This document shows positions 55,694 through 64,000 of a stretch of 64,000 nt of DNA, in pieces (within the stretch, counting starts at the first letter, position 1; every line of letters begins with the position of its first letter). This stretch comes from Streptococcus infantis (lineage in GTDB: Bacteria; Bacillota; Bacilli; Lactobacillales; Streptococcaceae). Under the pieces are notes generated by a model that searched no databases, was not told where the DNA came from, and worked only from the letters and a program-made list of their open reading frames with translations. The stretch is taken from contig NZ_JAHDAP010000002.1 in assembly GCF_018499575.1 (NCBI RefSeq), forward strand, positions 124,001-188,000. The letters run 5' to 3'. The translations under genes and the position numbers were made by a program.

Positions 55694-57344
55694 GACCAAA
55701 CAATTCCGCCTCCACTCACTCCTACGAATCTATAGTCTGGTAATGATGATCATCATTTCCTGCTTTGCTCTCTTGATTTCTTACGCAGACTGGGATATGC
55801 GTGAAAGGGAAGCCAATCGTGTTGGTCAGCGTGTTCTCGCTCGTACTATTGATGAAGTTGAATACTACTATCGGGAGTCAACCCGCCTAGCCCAGAGTTT
55901 AGTGGATAATCAAGCTCGAATTGAAGGGATTTACAAGTATTTTAGCCTCAGTACGCCAGATTATTTTTATTGGCAGTTAGAACGCAAGGCGTCACCCTAT
56001 ATTTCCGTTTCCATTTATGAAAATATCGATGATATATATGTGCGAAATGATTTTGTAACAGGTGTTTCGATTGTTTTACAAGATTCGACGGATGTATTTG
56101 TTTCCAAAAGAGAAAATCGAGGTGGGCAGAAGATTCCAGCTGAGAGCTTTAAACCGGATGCTAATAGTTTCGCTATTCCAGTATCGGATCCAGTATCTGA
56201 TCAAGCTATTGGTGTCATCTATATTTCCGTAGAACCAGAAGTCCTCTATAAGGCAATTGACAATACTAGGGGAACAATTCCAGTGGCAGTAACGGTCATT
56301 GCACCATATGAAACAGATATGTTCTATATTGGAACAAAGGGAACGAATGAATCTTGGTTGGTAGGGACAACTGTCCATGGATATCAAGTTCGAGTAGCTG
56401 TACCAAGGGATTATGTTTGGAGTGGGACTTTAGCGAATTCGGCACTTATTTTAGGTTTGAGCGCCCTCTTTATCATCATTTTATATATGACCTTAAGAAG
56501 GACCTTTTCTGACTATCAAAGTCAGGTTGTGGACTTAGTGGACTCCATCCAAGCCATTACTGAGGGAGAGCAGACCAAGAGAATTAACACAGATAAAAAG
56601 GACCAGGAATTGCTGCTAATTGCTGAGTCGACAAATGATATGTTGGATCGACTAGAAAGTAATATTCACGATATTTATCAACTGGAACTCAATCAAAAAG
56701 ATGCCAACATGCGAGCCTTACAAGCTCAAATTAATCCGCATTTCATGTACAATACTCTGGAATTTTTGCGGATGTACGCAGTAATGGAGAACCAAAATGA
56801 GCTAGCAGATATCATCTATGAGTTCAGTAGTCTCCTGCGCAATAATATCTCTGACGAGCGAGAAACGACCCTCAAACAAGAAGTGGAGTTTTGTCGGAAG
56901 TACAGTTATCTCTGTATGGTTCGCTATCCAAAATCCATTGCCTATGGATTTAAGATTGACCCTGAATTGGAAGAAATGCGTATTCCAAAGTTCACCCTCC
57001 AGCCTTTAGTGGAAAATTATTTTGCCCATGGAGTTGACCACAGAAGGACAGATAATGTTATCAGTATCAAGGCTTTGAAAAAAAATGGCTATGTCGAAAT
57101 TTTAGTAACCGATAATGGCCGTGGGATGTCTGCTGAAAAACTAGCAGAAATTCAAGCTAAACTGGCTCAAAGAACCTTTGAACACACAGCGGATTATATG
57201 GAACAGCGACAGTCTATTGGGATCGTCAATGTCCACGAACGCTTTGTGCTCTACTTTGGAGACCGCTATAACATTAGTATAGAATCTGCTGAACAAAAAG
57301 GTGTTCAATATCGAATTACCATTCAGGATGAAGAGAAAGGATAA
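55659..57344 (+). CDS. yesM: Sensor histidine kinase YesM
   Basis: A 561-residue kinase of the LytS/YesM type. One span (about 20-42), an external sensor domain (45-260), a second span (about 255-280), a HAMP linker, then the His_kinase domain with His361 in INPHFMYNTLEFLRMY and the ATP-binding DNGRGMS. I start at 55659, with GGAG seven bases upstream, inside the end of yesL. In pneumococcus the YesMN system (TCS07) answers to host N-glycans, by recall. Confidence 0.9.
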   Translation: MKVFMKNWQPNKTKQFRLHSLLRIYSLVMMIIISCFALLISYADWDMREREANRVGQRVLARTIDEVEYYYRESTRLAQSLVDNQARIEGIYKYFSLSTPDYFYWQLERKASPYISVSIYENIDDIYVRNDFVTGVSIVLQDSTDVFVSKRENRGGQKIPAESFKPDANSFAIPVSDPVSDQAIGVIYISVEPEVLYKAIDNTRGTIPVAVTVIAPYETDMFYIGTKGTNESWLVGTTVHGYQVRVAVPRDYVWSGTLANSALILGLSALFIIILYMTLRRTFSDYQSQVVDLVDSIQAITEGEQTKRINTDKKDQELLLIAESTNDMLDRLESNIHDIYQLELNQKDANMRALQAQINPHFMYNTLEFLRMYAVMENQNELADIIYEFSSLLRNNISDERETTLKQEVEFCRKYSYLCMVRYPKSIAYGFKIDPELEEMRIPKFTLQPLVENYFAHGVDHRRTDNVISIKALKKNGYVEILVTDNGRGMSAEKLAEIQAKLAQRTFEHTADYMEQRQSIGIVNVHERFVLYFGDRYNISIESAEQKGVQYRITIQDEEKG

Positions 57345-57346
57345 AC

Positions 57347-58633
57347 ATGTATAAAGTACTATTAGTTGATGATGAGTACATGATTACAGAAGGACTTAAG
57401 CGTTTGATCCCTTTTGAAAAATGGGATATGGAAGTCGTTGCAACGGCCAATCATGCTGATGACGCTTTGGATTATGTCCGAGAGCATCCCGTAGATATCG
57501 TCATTTCTGATGTCAACATGCCTGACAAGACAGGACTTGAAATGATTGGGGAGATGAAGGAACTCTTGCCAGAGGCTTACTATATCCTTCTCTCAGGCTA
57601 TCAAGAATTTGACTATGTCAAGAAAGCCATGAACCTCAATGTTGTAGATTATCTTGTCAAACCAGTTGATAAGGTTGAGCTGGAGCATTTACTCGAGAAA
57701 ATCCTTGGTCAACTTCGTGAGAAAGTGCATGAGCCAGAAATGTTAAGTCAAAAGTTAGACGACGAAGCATTTAAAGCACACCTGTCTCAAAAAGAAAACT
57801 GGTGGATTGGACTCTCTCAAGAGAAACAAGGGGATTTTGTCATTCCTTACTATGTTCTAGGTCAGGACTGGCAGATTGTGATTGCAGCTCAGAAATTCGA
57901 TGGTTTACTTGTCATGCCTTTTGAGTTACCTTATCAGGCTAACTTTGAAAAATGGAAATTTGACGTTGAAAAAGCACTCTTCTATGGAACTGTAAATCTC
58001 GATCAATCTGAAAGCCTCTTTTCTTATTATGAACCTATTTATCGAGTGATTATCCAGGGCAATCTTCAGCAGATTATCGAGGAGTTGAATTTGCTTGAGA
58101 AGATTGTGTTGGAAAACACACCGAGGGTATCCATTACCAAGCAACTCTTTACTCAGTTTGTGATGGACGTCTTCCATCTCTTTGAGCATTTGAAAGCAGA
58201 TGATATGACAGATATTGTCAAAAGAATTCATGCCATTACAAACTTTGAAGATTTAGTGGCTTATACCAAGGAAACCTTGACGTCCTTCTTTGGTCAATAT
58301 CGCATGAATGAGAATGTCGTCAGTGTACTTGAAGTTATTGGTAGAGACTATAAAAAAGAACTTTCTCTCAAGGATATCAGCAAGGATCTCTTTATCAATC
58401 CTGTTTACTTAGGTCAGTTAATCAAGAAGGAAACCAATTCAACCTTTGCTGAGCTTCTCAATAAGCAACGGATTAAGGCAGCCCAGCAACTTTTACTTTC
58501 TACAAATGATAGTATTGAGGATATTTGCTATACTGTTGGTTATAGTAATGTAGGCTATTTCTACAAGGTCTTTCGAAAACTATGTGGAAAGTCTCCGAAA
58601 GCCTACCGCAAGCAGATTGAAGTCACCCTCTAA
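57347..58633 (+). CDS. yesN: Response regulator YesN, AraC-type
   Basis: A 428-residue regulator. The receiver (1-120) has Asp8/Asp9 and phospho-acceptor Asp55 in ISDVNMPD. A middle region of about 200 residues has no clear fold. Two AraC helix-turn-helix units (about 320-425) end with VGYSNVGYFYKVFRKLCGKS. It starts two bases after yesM. Target genes are not in the window. Confidence 0.93.
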   Translation: MYKVLLVDDEYMITEGLKRLIPFEKWDMEVVATANHADDALDYVREHPVDIVISDVNMPDKTGLEMIGEMKELLPEAYYILLSGYQEFDYVKKAMNLNVVDYLVKPVDKVELEHLLEKILGQLREKVHEPEMLSQKLDDEAFKAHLSQKENWWIGLSQEKQGDFVIPYYVLGQDWQIVIAAQKFDGLLVMPFELPYQANFEKWKFDVEKALFYGTVNLDQSESLFSYYEPIYRVIIQGNLQQIIEELNLLEKIVLENTPRVSITKQLFTQFVMDVFHLFEHLKADDMTDIVKRIHAITNFEDLVAYTKETLTSFFGQYRMNENVVSVLEVIGRDYKKELSLKDISKDLFINPVYLGQLIKKETNSTFAELLNKQRIKAAQQLLLSTNDSIEDICYTVGYSNVGYFYKVFRKLCGKSPKAYRKQIEVTL

Positions 58634-58694
58634 CTTTTGTTATCCATTTTAAAATATGCTATAATAAATTCAAAAATTTGAGGAGGTTACTTTT

Positions 58695-59225
58695 ATGAAA
58701 AAGAAACCAATCTATCTATGGGTTTTATTAGTCTTATCAGCGATTAATTCAGCCTTGGCAGTAGTTGGAATATTCACTCCAGTACCTAGTAAGGACGCCC
58801 TTCGTGCTAGCCAAGGAAATGTTGGGACACTTAGTGCTCAACAAATAGAAGACGCAGTTAACTATGCTCACCGAGTATCAGAGTCATCTCACTCTATTTT
58901 TAACACGATACTCATTGTCCTATCTGCTATCCTAGTTGTAGTAGCCTTTGTTTTCTTAATTCGTAAGAACCTGCAGTTGGCAAACTACACTTATGTTGGA
59001 TATGCCTTGCTAGCTATTGTTGGACTAGTCCATGACAATATGAATTTACAAGATGCTATGCAATTGATTAAAGATGACACCCTACGTTTAGGAATGGAAG
59101 TCATGTCAAAAGTAACCACTATCATATTCATCGTCATCAATGTTATCTTTTTGGGAATCGTCTTCTATAAAATATGGCGTCAGCAAAAAGAATTAACAGA
59201 ATCTCAAGAGGAAGAACTCGCCTAA
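58695..59225 (+). CDS. Hypothetical membrane protein next to yesLMN
   Basis: A 176-residue protein with four predicted spans (about 7-27, 72-95, 102-118, 140-165) and an external loop of 40 residues after the first. The C-terminus is charged. AGGAGG precedes the ATG; a -10 TATAAT just upstream indicates a separate promoter. I recognise no family. Ends at a strong terminator. Confidence 0.75.
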   Translation: MKKKPIYLWVLLVLSAINSALAVVGIFTPVPSKDALRASQGNVGTLSAQQIEDAVNYAHRVSESSHSIFNTILIVLSAILVVVAFVFLIRKNLQLANYTYVGYALLAIVGLVHDNMNLQDAMQLIKDDTLRLGMEVMSKVTTIIFIVINVIFLGIVFYKIWRQQKELTESQEEELA

Positions 59226-59238
59226 GAGTTGACAAAGG

Positions 59239-59275
59239 ATAACTATCAAGATACAATCTTGGTAGTTATTTTTTT
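59239..59275 (+). terminator. Terminator between the membrane protein gene and nrdI
   Basis: ATAACTATCAAGAT / ATCTTGGTAGTTAT around ACA, followed by seven T. Confidence 0.9.
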
Positions 59276-59300
59276 GGATTCGAGAAAGAGGGAGGAAAAG

Positions 59301-59768
59301 ATGAAAAAAATTTCCTTAGTTTATATCAGTCTGAGCGGAAACACGGAGAGTTTCGTGACACGTTTGAAAGCTTATTTGTTAGAGCAGTATGCGAATATTG
59401 ATGTGGAAAAAATTCATATTAAAGACTTGGTCAAGGATGGAGAAGACTTCTTCGAGATGACCAACCCGTATGTGGCTTTTCTACCGACTTATCTCGAGGG
59501 TGGCAATGGGGTTGACAATGGTGATGTAGAAATTTTGACAACTCCGGTAGGTGACTTTATCGCATATGGTGACAATGCTAGCAAGTGTTTTGGTGTCGTA
59601 GGATCAGGTAACCGCAATTTTAACAACCAATACTGCTTGACGGCCAAGCAATACAGTCAACGTTTTGGTTTCCCTGTTTTAGCTGACTTTGAAATGCGCG
59701 GAATGCTAGGAGATATCAAAAAGGTTGCAGGTATTATTGCAGAGCTTTATGAACTTGAATCCTTGTAA
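59301..59768 (+). CDS. nrdI: NrdI flavodoxin-like protein
   Basis: A 155-residue flavoprotein that supplies the oxidant for assembling the dimanganese-tyrosyl radical of class Ib ribonucleotide reductase. The FMN phosphate loop is SLSGNTESF (about 9-17), and [18 protein letters not shown] and [14 protein letters not shown] are typical. The start at 59301 follows GGAGG; an upstream in-frame ATG runs through the terminator. It stands apart from nrdE/nrdF, which are not in the window. Confidence 0.93.
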   Translation: MKKISLVYISLSGNTESFVTRLKAYLLEQYANIDVEKIHIKDLVKDGEDFFEMTNPYVAFLPTYLEGGNGVDNGDVEILTTPVGDFIAYGDNASKCFGVVGSGNRNFNNQYCLTAKQYSQRFGFPVLADFEMRGMLGDIKKVAGIIAELYELESL

Positions 59769-59838
59769 GAGGATAGAGTTGCTGGTCTAGTTTTTTATCC
59801 CATGGATCATAGAATTATTTCAAAAGAGAACAGTTCAA

Positions 59839-60048
59839 ATGAGTAAACTACAGAAATCATTTTTAAAGTATATAAAACGCAAACCAAGCTTCAAGGATAT
59901 TATGCTATGCAGTGCTTTGTTGCTCTTGGCAATTAGTCTGATGATGTTTTCTGATAAAATTTTTGATGAAGATGCATCACCATTTGGAACCATGGTATCC
60001 TTAGGGATTGTTATCCTGGTAGAAATCTTAGCTGTCAGAAATAAATAA
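59839..60048 (+). CDS. Small membrane protein with FSDKIF motif
   Basis: Sixty-nine residues: a basic N-terminus (MSKLQKSFLKYIKRKPSFKD), a hydrophobic helix (22-36), the FSDKIF hinge, then a second hydrophobic helix (49-65). The hinge resembles the duplicated proteins at 54.5-54.8 kb. The ribosome-binding site is weak (AAAAGAGA, 10 bases away). Function unknown. Confidence 0.6.
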   Translation: MSKLQKSFLKYIKRKPSFKDIMLCSALLLLAISLMMFSDKIFDEDASPFGTMVSLGIVILVEILAVRNK

Positions 60049-60051
60049 AAA

Positions 60052-60081
60052 AGACTCGAGAAATGGTATCTCGAGTTTTTC
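60052..60081. terminator. Bidirectional terminator between two small genes
   Basis: ACTCGAGA / TCTCGAGT around AATGGTA with A and T tracts on the two sides. Confidence 0.88.
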
Positions 60082-60330
60082 TTATTTGCGAATTTCGTCA
60101 ACGATTTCTTTTGAAATGGGAATTCCTAAACGGTAACCTTTGTTAATGTAGTCAATGACATCATTGATGTTTTCTATCGTTTGGATTTTCTCTTTGATAG
60201 TTGCACGAAAAGCTTGATCTTTCAATAGTTGGTTCTGAAGCAGTCTTTGAAGTTTCTCTTTTTCATATTTGTTGACAAGAAAGAGAAAAAGAAGACTAAT
60301 AACAACTAAGATATAAGCGTATTGGCTCAT
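60082..60330 (-). CDS. Small protein with one membrane span and a charged tail
   Basis: Eighty-two residues. One N-terminal span (about 4-20, YAYILVVISLLFLFLV) is followed by a charged, helical cytoplasmic part (NKYEKEKLQRLLQNQLLKDQ) and a compact end. AGGGAG precedes the ATG. No family recognised. It lies downstream of the stem-loop region and argS on the same strand. Confidence 0.65.
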   Translation of the reverse strand: MSQYAYILVVISLLFLFLVNKYEKEKLQRLLQNQLLKDQAFRATIKEKIQTIENINDVIDYINKGYRLGIPISKEIVDEIRK

Positions 60331-60370
60331 AAAAATTCTCCCTTAGTGATAAAGAAATGAATAGCAAGAG

Positions 60371-60389
60371 AAAAGCGAAGAGTCTTCGC
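60371..60389 (-). terminator. Short terminator-like hairpin on the minus strand
   Basis: Minus-strand GCGAAG-ACT-CTTCGC is followed by TTTTCTC. It could end transcripts from argS or from the stem-loop region before the small gene at 60330. Confidence 0.55.
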
Positions 60390-60410
60390 CTTTCGAGTGA
60401 TGATAGTATA

Positions 60411-60670
60411 AAGCAATTCTTATAGGCTTGTGCCTTAGTTACTTAGATTGCTTAGTAATAAATTAATTTAATAGATCACGACATGCATCCAAATAAGTCG
60501 ATATTATTTATTTGGATGTATTAGTAAGGCGTTTAGGCAGATCGCCTTATTTACGACGTCGTGCCCCCTAAATCGATTATATTTAGCGGGCATGACTAGT
60601 GAAGCAGTTAGCTAGTCCGCATAAAAGCGGCTAGCGTCTAACAATTAGGCACTTTAGTTCCAATTGTTAG
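60411..60670. other. Cluster of six adjacent stem-loops, candidate structured RNA or palindromic element
   Basis: No coding frame fits this interval. Stems: 60411-60453 (AAGCAAT/ATTGCTT with inner AGGC/GCCT); 60484-60520 (13 pairs around GTCGATATTAT); 60525-60549 (TAAGGCG/CGCCTTA); 60561-60593 (12 pairs, one C-C mismatch); 60611-60635 (GCTAG-T-CCGC/GCGGCTAGC); 60638-60670 (11 pairs, one bulge). Two to 30 bases separate neighbours. No U tract follows any of them. I do not recognise BOX, RUP, rnpB, tmRNA or 6S RNA. The rest of 60331-60677 is plain AT-rich sequence. Confidence 0.6.
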
Positions 60671-60677
60671 TACTGAA

Positions 60678-62369
60678 TCACATCTTCTCTGGCGCCTCTA
60701 CGCCCAGCAGACGAAGGGCTTCTTTAAGGACAACTGCTGTTGCATAGCTGAGAGCTAGGCGACTGTCACGTTCTGGGCTTTCATCTAAGATACGAGTGTG
60801 GGCATAGTATTTGTTAAAGGCTTGAGCTAAGCTGATTGCAAATTTAGCGATGATAGACGGCTCATAGTTATCAGCTGCACGTTTAATGATACGTGGGAAG
60901 TCTTGAATTAGCTTGATAATTTCCCAGCTTTCGGCATCGTTCAAACTATAGTTGGCACCTGCTTCAGGTTTGAAATCGGCTTTACGCAAGATTGATTGGA
61001 TACGAGCGTAAGCGTATTGGACATAAGGACCAGTTTCCCCTTCAAAGGATACCATGGCTTCGAGGTCAAAGTCGTAGCCATTTGTACGGTCAGTTTTAAG
61101 GTCATAGAATTTAATAGCCCCAACTCCAACAGCGTGGGCAACCTGGTCTTTGTTTTCAAGTTCAGGATTTTTTGCTTCGATCTGCGCTTTAGCACGGCTG
61201 ATGGCTTCTGCGACAGTTGGCTCTAGCAAGATAACATTTCCTTTACGAGTAGAAAGTTTTTTCCCTTCCTTTGTTACTAATCCAAACGGAACATGGACAA
61301 TGTCTTGGCTCCAATCATAGCCCATTTCTTGTAAGACAGCCTTGAGTTGCTTAAAGTGAGCAGATTGCTCTTGACCAACGACATAGATAGATTTGGCAAA
61401 TTGGTACTCGTTTTTACGGTAGAGGGCCGCAGCTAAGTCACGTGTGATGTAGAGTGTAGCACCGTCAGATTTCTTGATAAGAGCTGGGTGTTCAATTCCA
61501 TATTTTTCAAGATTGACAACTTGAGCACCTTCTGATTCGACTAATAGTCCTTTTTCAGCGAGGATGTCTACAACTGCATCCATCTTGTCATTGTAGAAAG
61601 CTTCCCCATTATAGCTGTCGAATTCAACTTGTAATTCATCGTAAAGGCGGTTAAATTCTACTAAGCTTTCATCGCGGAACCATTGCCAAAGAGCGAGAGC
61701 TTCCTCATCGCCGTTTTCAAGTTTGCGGAACCATTCGCGTGCTTCTTCATCCAAGCTTGGATCGTTCTCAGCTTCAGCATTAATACGGACATAGAGTTTG
61801 AGAAGTTCATCGATTGGATGAGCTTTGACAGCTTCTTCGTTCCCCCATTTTTTGTAGGCAACAATCAGCATCCCAAACTGTTTACCCCAGTCTCCCAAAT
61901 GGTTGACCTTGACAGTTTTATAGCCGATTTTTTGGAAGATATGTGACAAGCTATCTCCGATAACGGTTGAACGAAGGTGACCGATTGAAAATGGTTTAGC
62001 GATGTTAGGGCTAGACATGTCGATAACAACATTTTCTTGCTTGCCAATCTCTTGGTCAGCATAGTGCTCTTTTTCAGTGATAACATCCTGTAATACTTGT
62101 GCAGAAATAGCTGATTTATCAAAGAAGAAGTTGACGTAAGGACCTGTCGCTACCACCTTTTCAAAGGCTTGGCTATTAATCTTTTCAGCGATATCTGCTG
62201 CAATCATTTGAGGAGCTTTACGTTCAACCTTTGCCAATGAAAAGGCAGGGAAGGCGATATCTCCCATATCTGAGTTTTTAGGTGTTTCTAGTAAATTTAA
62301 AATAGCCTCTTGGTCCAGGCTACCAATGACGCTAGCCAACTCGCTAGCAATCAATTCTTTTGTATTCAT
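60678..62369 (-). CDS. argS: Arginyl-tRNA synthetase
   Basis: A 563-residue class I synthetase. The N-terminal tRNA-contacting domain (1-110) begins [20 protein letters not shown]. The HIGH-type motif lies in [20 protein letters not shown] (about 120-139), and the KMSK equivalent in [11 protein letters not shown] (near 375). The C-terminal anticodon domain ends [21 protein letters not shown] precedes the ATG. It is divergent from argR. Confidence 0.97.
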   Translation of the reverse strand: MNTKELIASELASVIGSLDQEAILNLLETPKNSDMGDIAFPAFSLAKVERKAPQMIAADIAEKINSQAFEKVVATGPYVNFFFDKSAISAQVLQDVITEKEHYADQEIGKQENVVIDMSSPNIAKPFSIGHLRSTVIGDSLSHIFQKIGYKTVKVNHLGDWGKQFGMLIVAYKKWGNEEAVKAHPIDELLKLYVRINAEAENDPSLDEEAREWFRKLENGDEEALALWQWFRDESLVEFNRLYDELQVEFDSYNGEAFYNDKMDAVVDILAEKGLLVESEGAQVVNLEKYGIEHPALIKKSDGATLYITRDLAAALYRKNEYQFAKSIYVVGQEQSAHFKQLKAVLQEMGYDWSQDIVHVPFGLVTKEGKKLSTRKGNVILLEPTVAEAISRAKAQIEAKNPELENKDQVAHAVGVGAIKFYDLKTDRTNGYDFDLEAMVSFEGETGPYVQYAYARIQSILRKADFKPEAGANYSLNDAESWEIIKLIQDFPRIIKRAADNYEPSIIAKFAISLAQAFNKYYAHTRILDESPERDSRLALSYATAVVLKEALRLLGVEAPEKM

Positions 62370-62461
62370 TTAGGGCTCCTTTAGGGCTTTTCTACTATTT
62401 TATCACAATTTACTACATTTTTTTTGAAAGAAGAGATATTTTTTGAAATATCCAGTTTTTT

Positions 62462-62470
62462 TGATATAAT
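62462..62470 (+). promoter_or_regulatory. Extended -10 promoter of argR
   Basis: TGATATAAT ends at 62470, 52 bases before the argR ATG. The AT-rich leader (TGTAAAATGTTATAAATATGC) could hold an ARG box, but no clear palindrome was found. Confidence 0.65.
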
Positions 62471-62522
62471 ATTCTTACTAAAAAAATGTAAAATGTTATA
62501 AATATGCACTTGAAAGGATCTT

Positions 62523-62969
62523 ATGAGAAAAAGAGAACGTCATCAGCTCATCAAGCGAATGATTACAGAAGAAAAATTAGGAACTCAAAAGGAAATTCAA
62601 GATCGATTGGAAGCCTGTGATGTCTTTGTGACACAAACGACATTATCCCGTGATTTGCGAGAGCTTGGCTTAACCAAAGTTAAGAAAAACGATGTTGTCT
62701 ACTATGTACTAGCAAATGAGACAGAGAAGATTGATTTGGTCGAATTCCTTTCACACCACTTAGAGGGTGTTGCAAGAGCCGAATTCACCTTGGTCCTCCA
62801 CACGAAACTTGGAGAAGCATCTGTTTTAGCCAATGTAGTCGATTCAAATAAAGATGGGTGGATCTTAGGTACAGTTGCAGGAGCCAATACCCTTTTGGTT
62901 ATCTGTAAAGATCAGCATGCTGCTAAAGTCATGGAAGAACGCTTGCTTGAGCTAATGGGAAATAGATAA
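62523..62969 (+). CDS. argR: Arginine repressor family regulator ArgR
   Basis: A 148-residue regulator. The winged-helix domain (1-70) carries TLSRDLRELGLTKVKK. The C-terminal oligomerisation and arginine-binding domain (80-148) contains GTVAGANTLLVICKD with the ligand-contacting Ala/Asp part. Streptococci carry several ArgR/AhrC paralogues; this one is next to argS and mutS. AAAGGA precedes the ATG. Confidence 0.93.
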   Translation: MRKRERHQLIKRMITEEKLGTQKEIQDRLEACDVFVTQTTLSRDLRELGLTKVKKNDVVYYVLANETEKIDLVEFLSHHLEGVARAEFTLVLHTKLGEASVLANVVDSNKDGWILGTVAGANTLLVICKDQHAAKVMEERLLELMGNR

Positions 62970-62970
62970 G

Positions 62971-63000
62971 GTCTTGAGAGCTTCTCTCAGGACTGTTTTT
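62971..63000 (+). terminator. Terminator between argR and mutS
   Basis: GTCTTGAGAG pairs with CTCTCAGGAC (one G-U) around CTT, followed by TGTTTTT. It lies one base after the argR stop and may only weaken read-through into mutS, which has no clear promoter of its own. Confidence 0.75.
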
Positions 63001-63015
63001 ACAAGGAGAGAGTAA

Positions 63016-64000
63016 ATGACTACTGAAAAATTATCACCTGGTATGCAACAGTATGTGGATATCAAAAAACAATATCCAGATGCTTTTTTGCTTTTTCGCA
63101 TGGGTGATTTTTATGAGTTGTTTTATGAAGATGCCGTCAATGCTGCACAGATACTAGAAATCTCACTGACCAGTCGCAATAAAAATGCTGAAAATCCTAT
63201 TCCTATGGCAGGTGTACCCTATCACTCTGCCCAACAGTACATCGATGTCCTAGTTGAGCGTGGCTACAAGGTTGCCATCGCTGAACAGATGGAAGATCCC
63301 AAACAAGCTGTGGGTGTCGTTAAACGTGAAGTCGTTCAGGTTATTACACCAGGGACAGTCGTTGATAGTAGCAAGCCGGATAGTCAAAACAACTTTTTAG
63401 TAGCCATTGATCGTGATGGTTCCCAATATGGCTTAGCTTATATGGACCTGGTAACAGGTGATTTTTATGTAACGGGACTGTCAGACTTTTCTCTAGTCTG
63501 TGGTGAAATCCGCAATCTCAAAGCGAGAGAAGTAGTGGTTGGCTACGACCTATCTGAATCGGAAGAACAGATTCTCGGTCGTCAAATGAATCTCGTACTT
63601 TCCTATGAACAAGAAATCTATGAAGATCTACATCTGTTAGATTCAGAATTGGCATCTGTGGAAGGAGCAGCTAGTGGTAAACTTCTCCAGTATGTTCATC
63701 GGACACAGATGCGAGAATTGAACCACTTGAAGCCTGTTATCCGTTATGAAATCAAAGATTTCTTGCAGATGGATTTTGCGACCAAGGCCAGTCTTGATTT
63801 GGTTGAAAATGCTCGTTCAGGCAAGAAACAAGGCAGTCTTTTTTGGTTGCTAGACGAGACTAAGACCGCAATGGGTATGCGTCTTCTGCGTTCTTGGATT
63901 CAACGTCCTTTGATTGACAAGGAACGTATCCTTGAACGTCAGGAGGTTGTGCAAGTCTTTTTGGATTATTTCTTTGAGCGCAGTGATTTAACGGAAAGCC
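63016..64000 (+). CDS. mutS: DNA mismatch repair protein MutS (HexA), N-terminal part, truncated by window edge
   Basis: The frame from ATG 63016 (AAGGAGAG upstream) is open to the end of the window, 328 codons of about 850. It begins [20 protein letters not shown]. The mismatch-binding Phe-x-Glu lies in [13 protein letters not shown]. The connector domain and start of the lever ([17 protein letters not shown]) follow. The ATPase domain is outside. In pneumococcus this protein is called HexA. Probably co-transcribed with argR. Confidence 0.96.
   Translation, partial: MTTEKLSPGMQQYVDIKKQYPDAFLLFRMGDFYELFYEDAVNAAQILEISLTSRNKNAENPIPMAGVPYHSAQQYIDVLVERGYKVAIAEQMEDPKQAVGVVKREVVQVITPGTVVDSSKPDSQNNFLVAIDRDGSQYGLAYMDLVTGDFYVTGLSDFSLVCGEIRNLKAREVVVGYDLSESEEQILGRQMNLVLSYEQEIYEDLHLLDSELASVEGAASGKLLQYVHRTQMRELNHLKPVIRYEIKDFLQMDFATKASLDLVENARSGKKQGSLFWLLDETKTAMGMRLLRSWIQRPLIDKERILERQEVVQVFLDYFFERSDLTES

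Noticed and set aside
60611..60670. Resemblance of stem-loops to integron attC sites (TCTAACAATT and paired ends)
   Set aside because: No integrase gene, no inverse-core GTTRRRY partner at the right place and no gene cassettes; the similarity is limited to a few bases.

Overview
The window is chromosomal DNA of a low-GC Gram-positive coccus, most probably a Mitis-group Streptococcus (S. mitis, S. oralis or a close relative of S. pneumoniae). The basis is gene order and signals: uppS-cdsA-rseP-proS-bglA, leuS-GNAT-GNAT-ruvB flanked by CiaR-type small RNA genes, yesLMN next to nrdI, convergent pepC/adhP, argS/argR/mutS, and extended -10 promoters (TGnTATAAT). Both window edges cut genes: the fatty acid kinase gene fakA on the left and mutS on the right. 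No rRNA, tRNA or CRISPR array was seen.

Layout. 1-4.6 kb: end of fakA, then a six-gene operon of two tiny membrane proteins, an ABC transporter, a DesK-type kinase and a LuxR-type regulator. 4.6-8.6 kb (minus): valS and a GNAT acetyltransferase behind a valine T-box, and an HhH protein with a structured leader. 8.7-15 kb: uppS-cdsA-rseP-proS and a GH1 glucosidase. 15-24 kb (minus): rhomboid protease, 5-FTHF cyclo-ligase, two lysine/DAP pathway genes, a DMT transporter, PBP1b with an Asn-rich tail, galU, gpsA. 24-31.9 kb: leuS, two acetyltransferases, csRNA, ruvB, nucleotidyltransferase, csRNA, pseudouridine synthase, pepC.

31.9-35.75 kb is the accessory region. An ISL3-family insertion sequence and a second set of its ends enclose a DUF4230 gene, a decayed gltD-like fragment, a leucine-rich-repeat lipoprotein gene, the 5' stub of its tandem copy and an IS3-family remnant. 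The whole block is flanked by an 8-bp direct repeat (AAAAGAAT), so it appears to have moved as one unit into the pepC/adhP terminator.

35.8-52.2 kb: adhP with a Rex-like operator, a glutamate-cysteine ligase-like gene, thrC, MATE exporter, HAD phosphatase, LysM wall protein, a DUF2262-like gene, a MarR/DUF1304 pair, DUF975, tgt, oatA, a DUF59 protein, ilvD, rpmF-rpmG. 52.3-54.4 kb: alkaline-shock operon (GlsB-like, AmaP, DUF2273, Asp23, CsbD) whose first gene has a stop at codon 3. 54.4-60.3 kb: tandem 50-residue membrane proteins, yesLMN, nrdI and further small membrane proteins. 60.4-60.7 kb: an unexplained run of six adjacent stem-loops. Then argS, argR and the start of mutS.

Functional themes are envelope growth (uppS, cdsA, PBP1b, galU, oatA, DAP genes, LysM protein), translation (four aminoacyl-tRNA synthetases, L32/L33, tgt, pseudouridine synthase) and stress sensing (two two-component systems, CiaR small RNAs, Asp23 operon). 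The points most worth checking are the TSD-flanked island, the stem-loop cluster, four probable leaderless mRNAs with the same -10/N6/ATG layout, and the GlsB nonsense codon.
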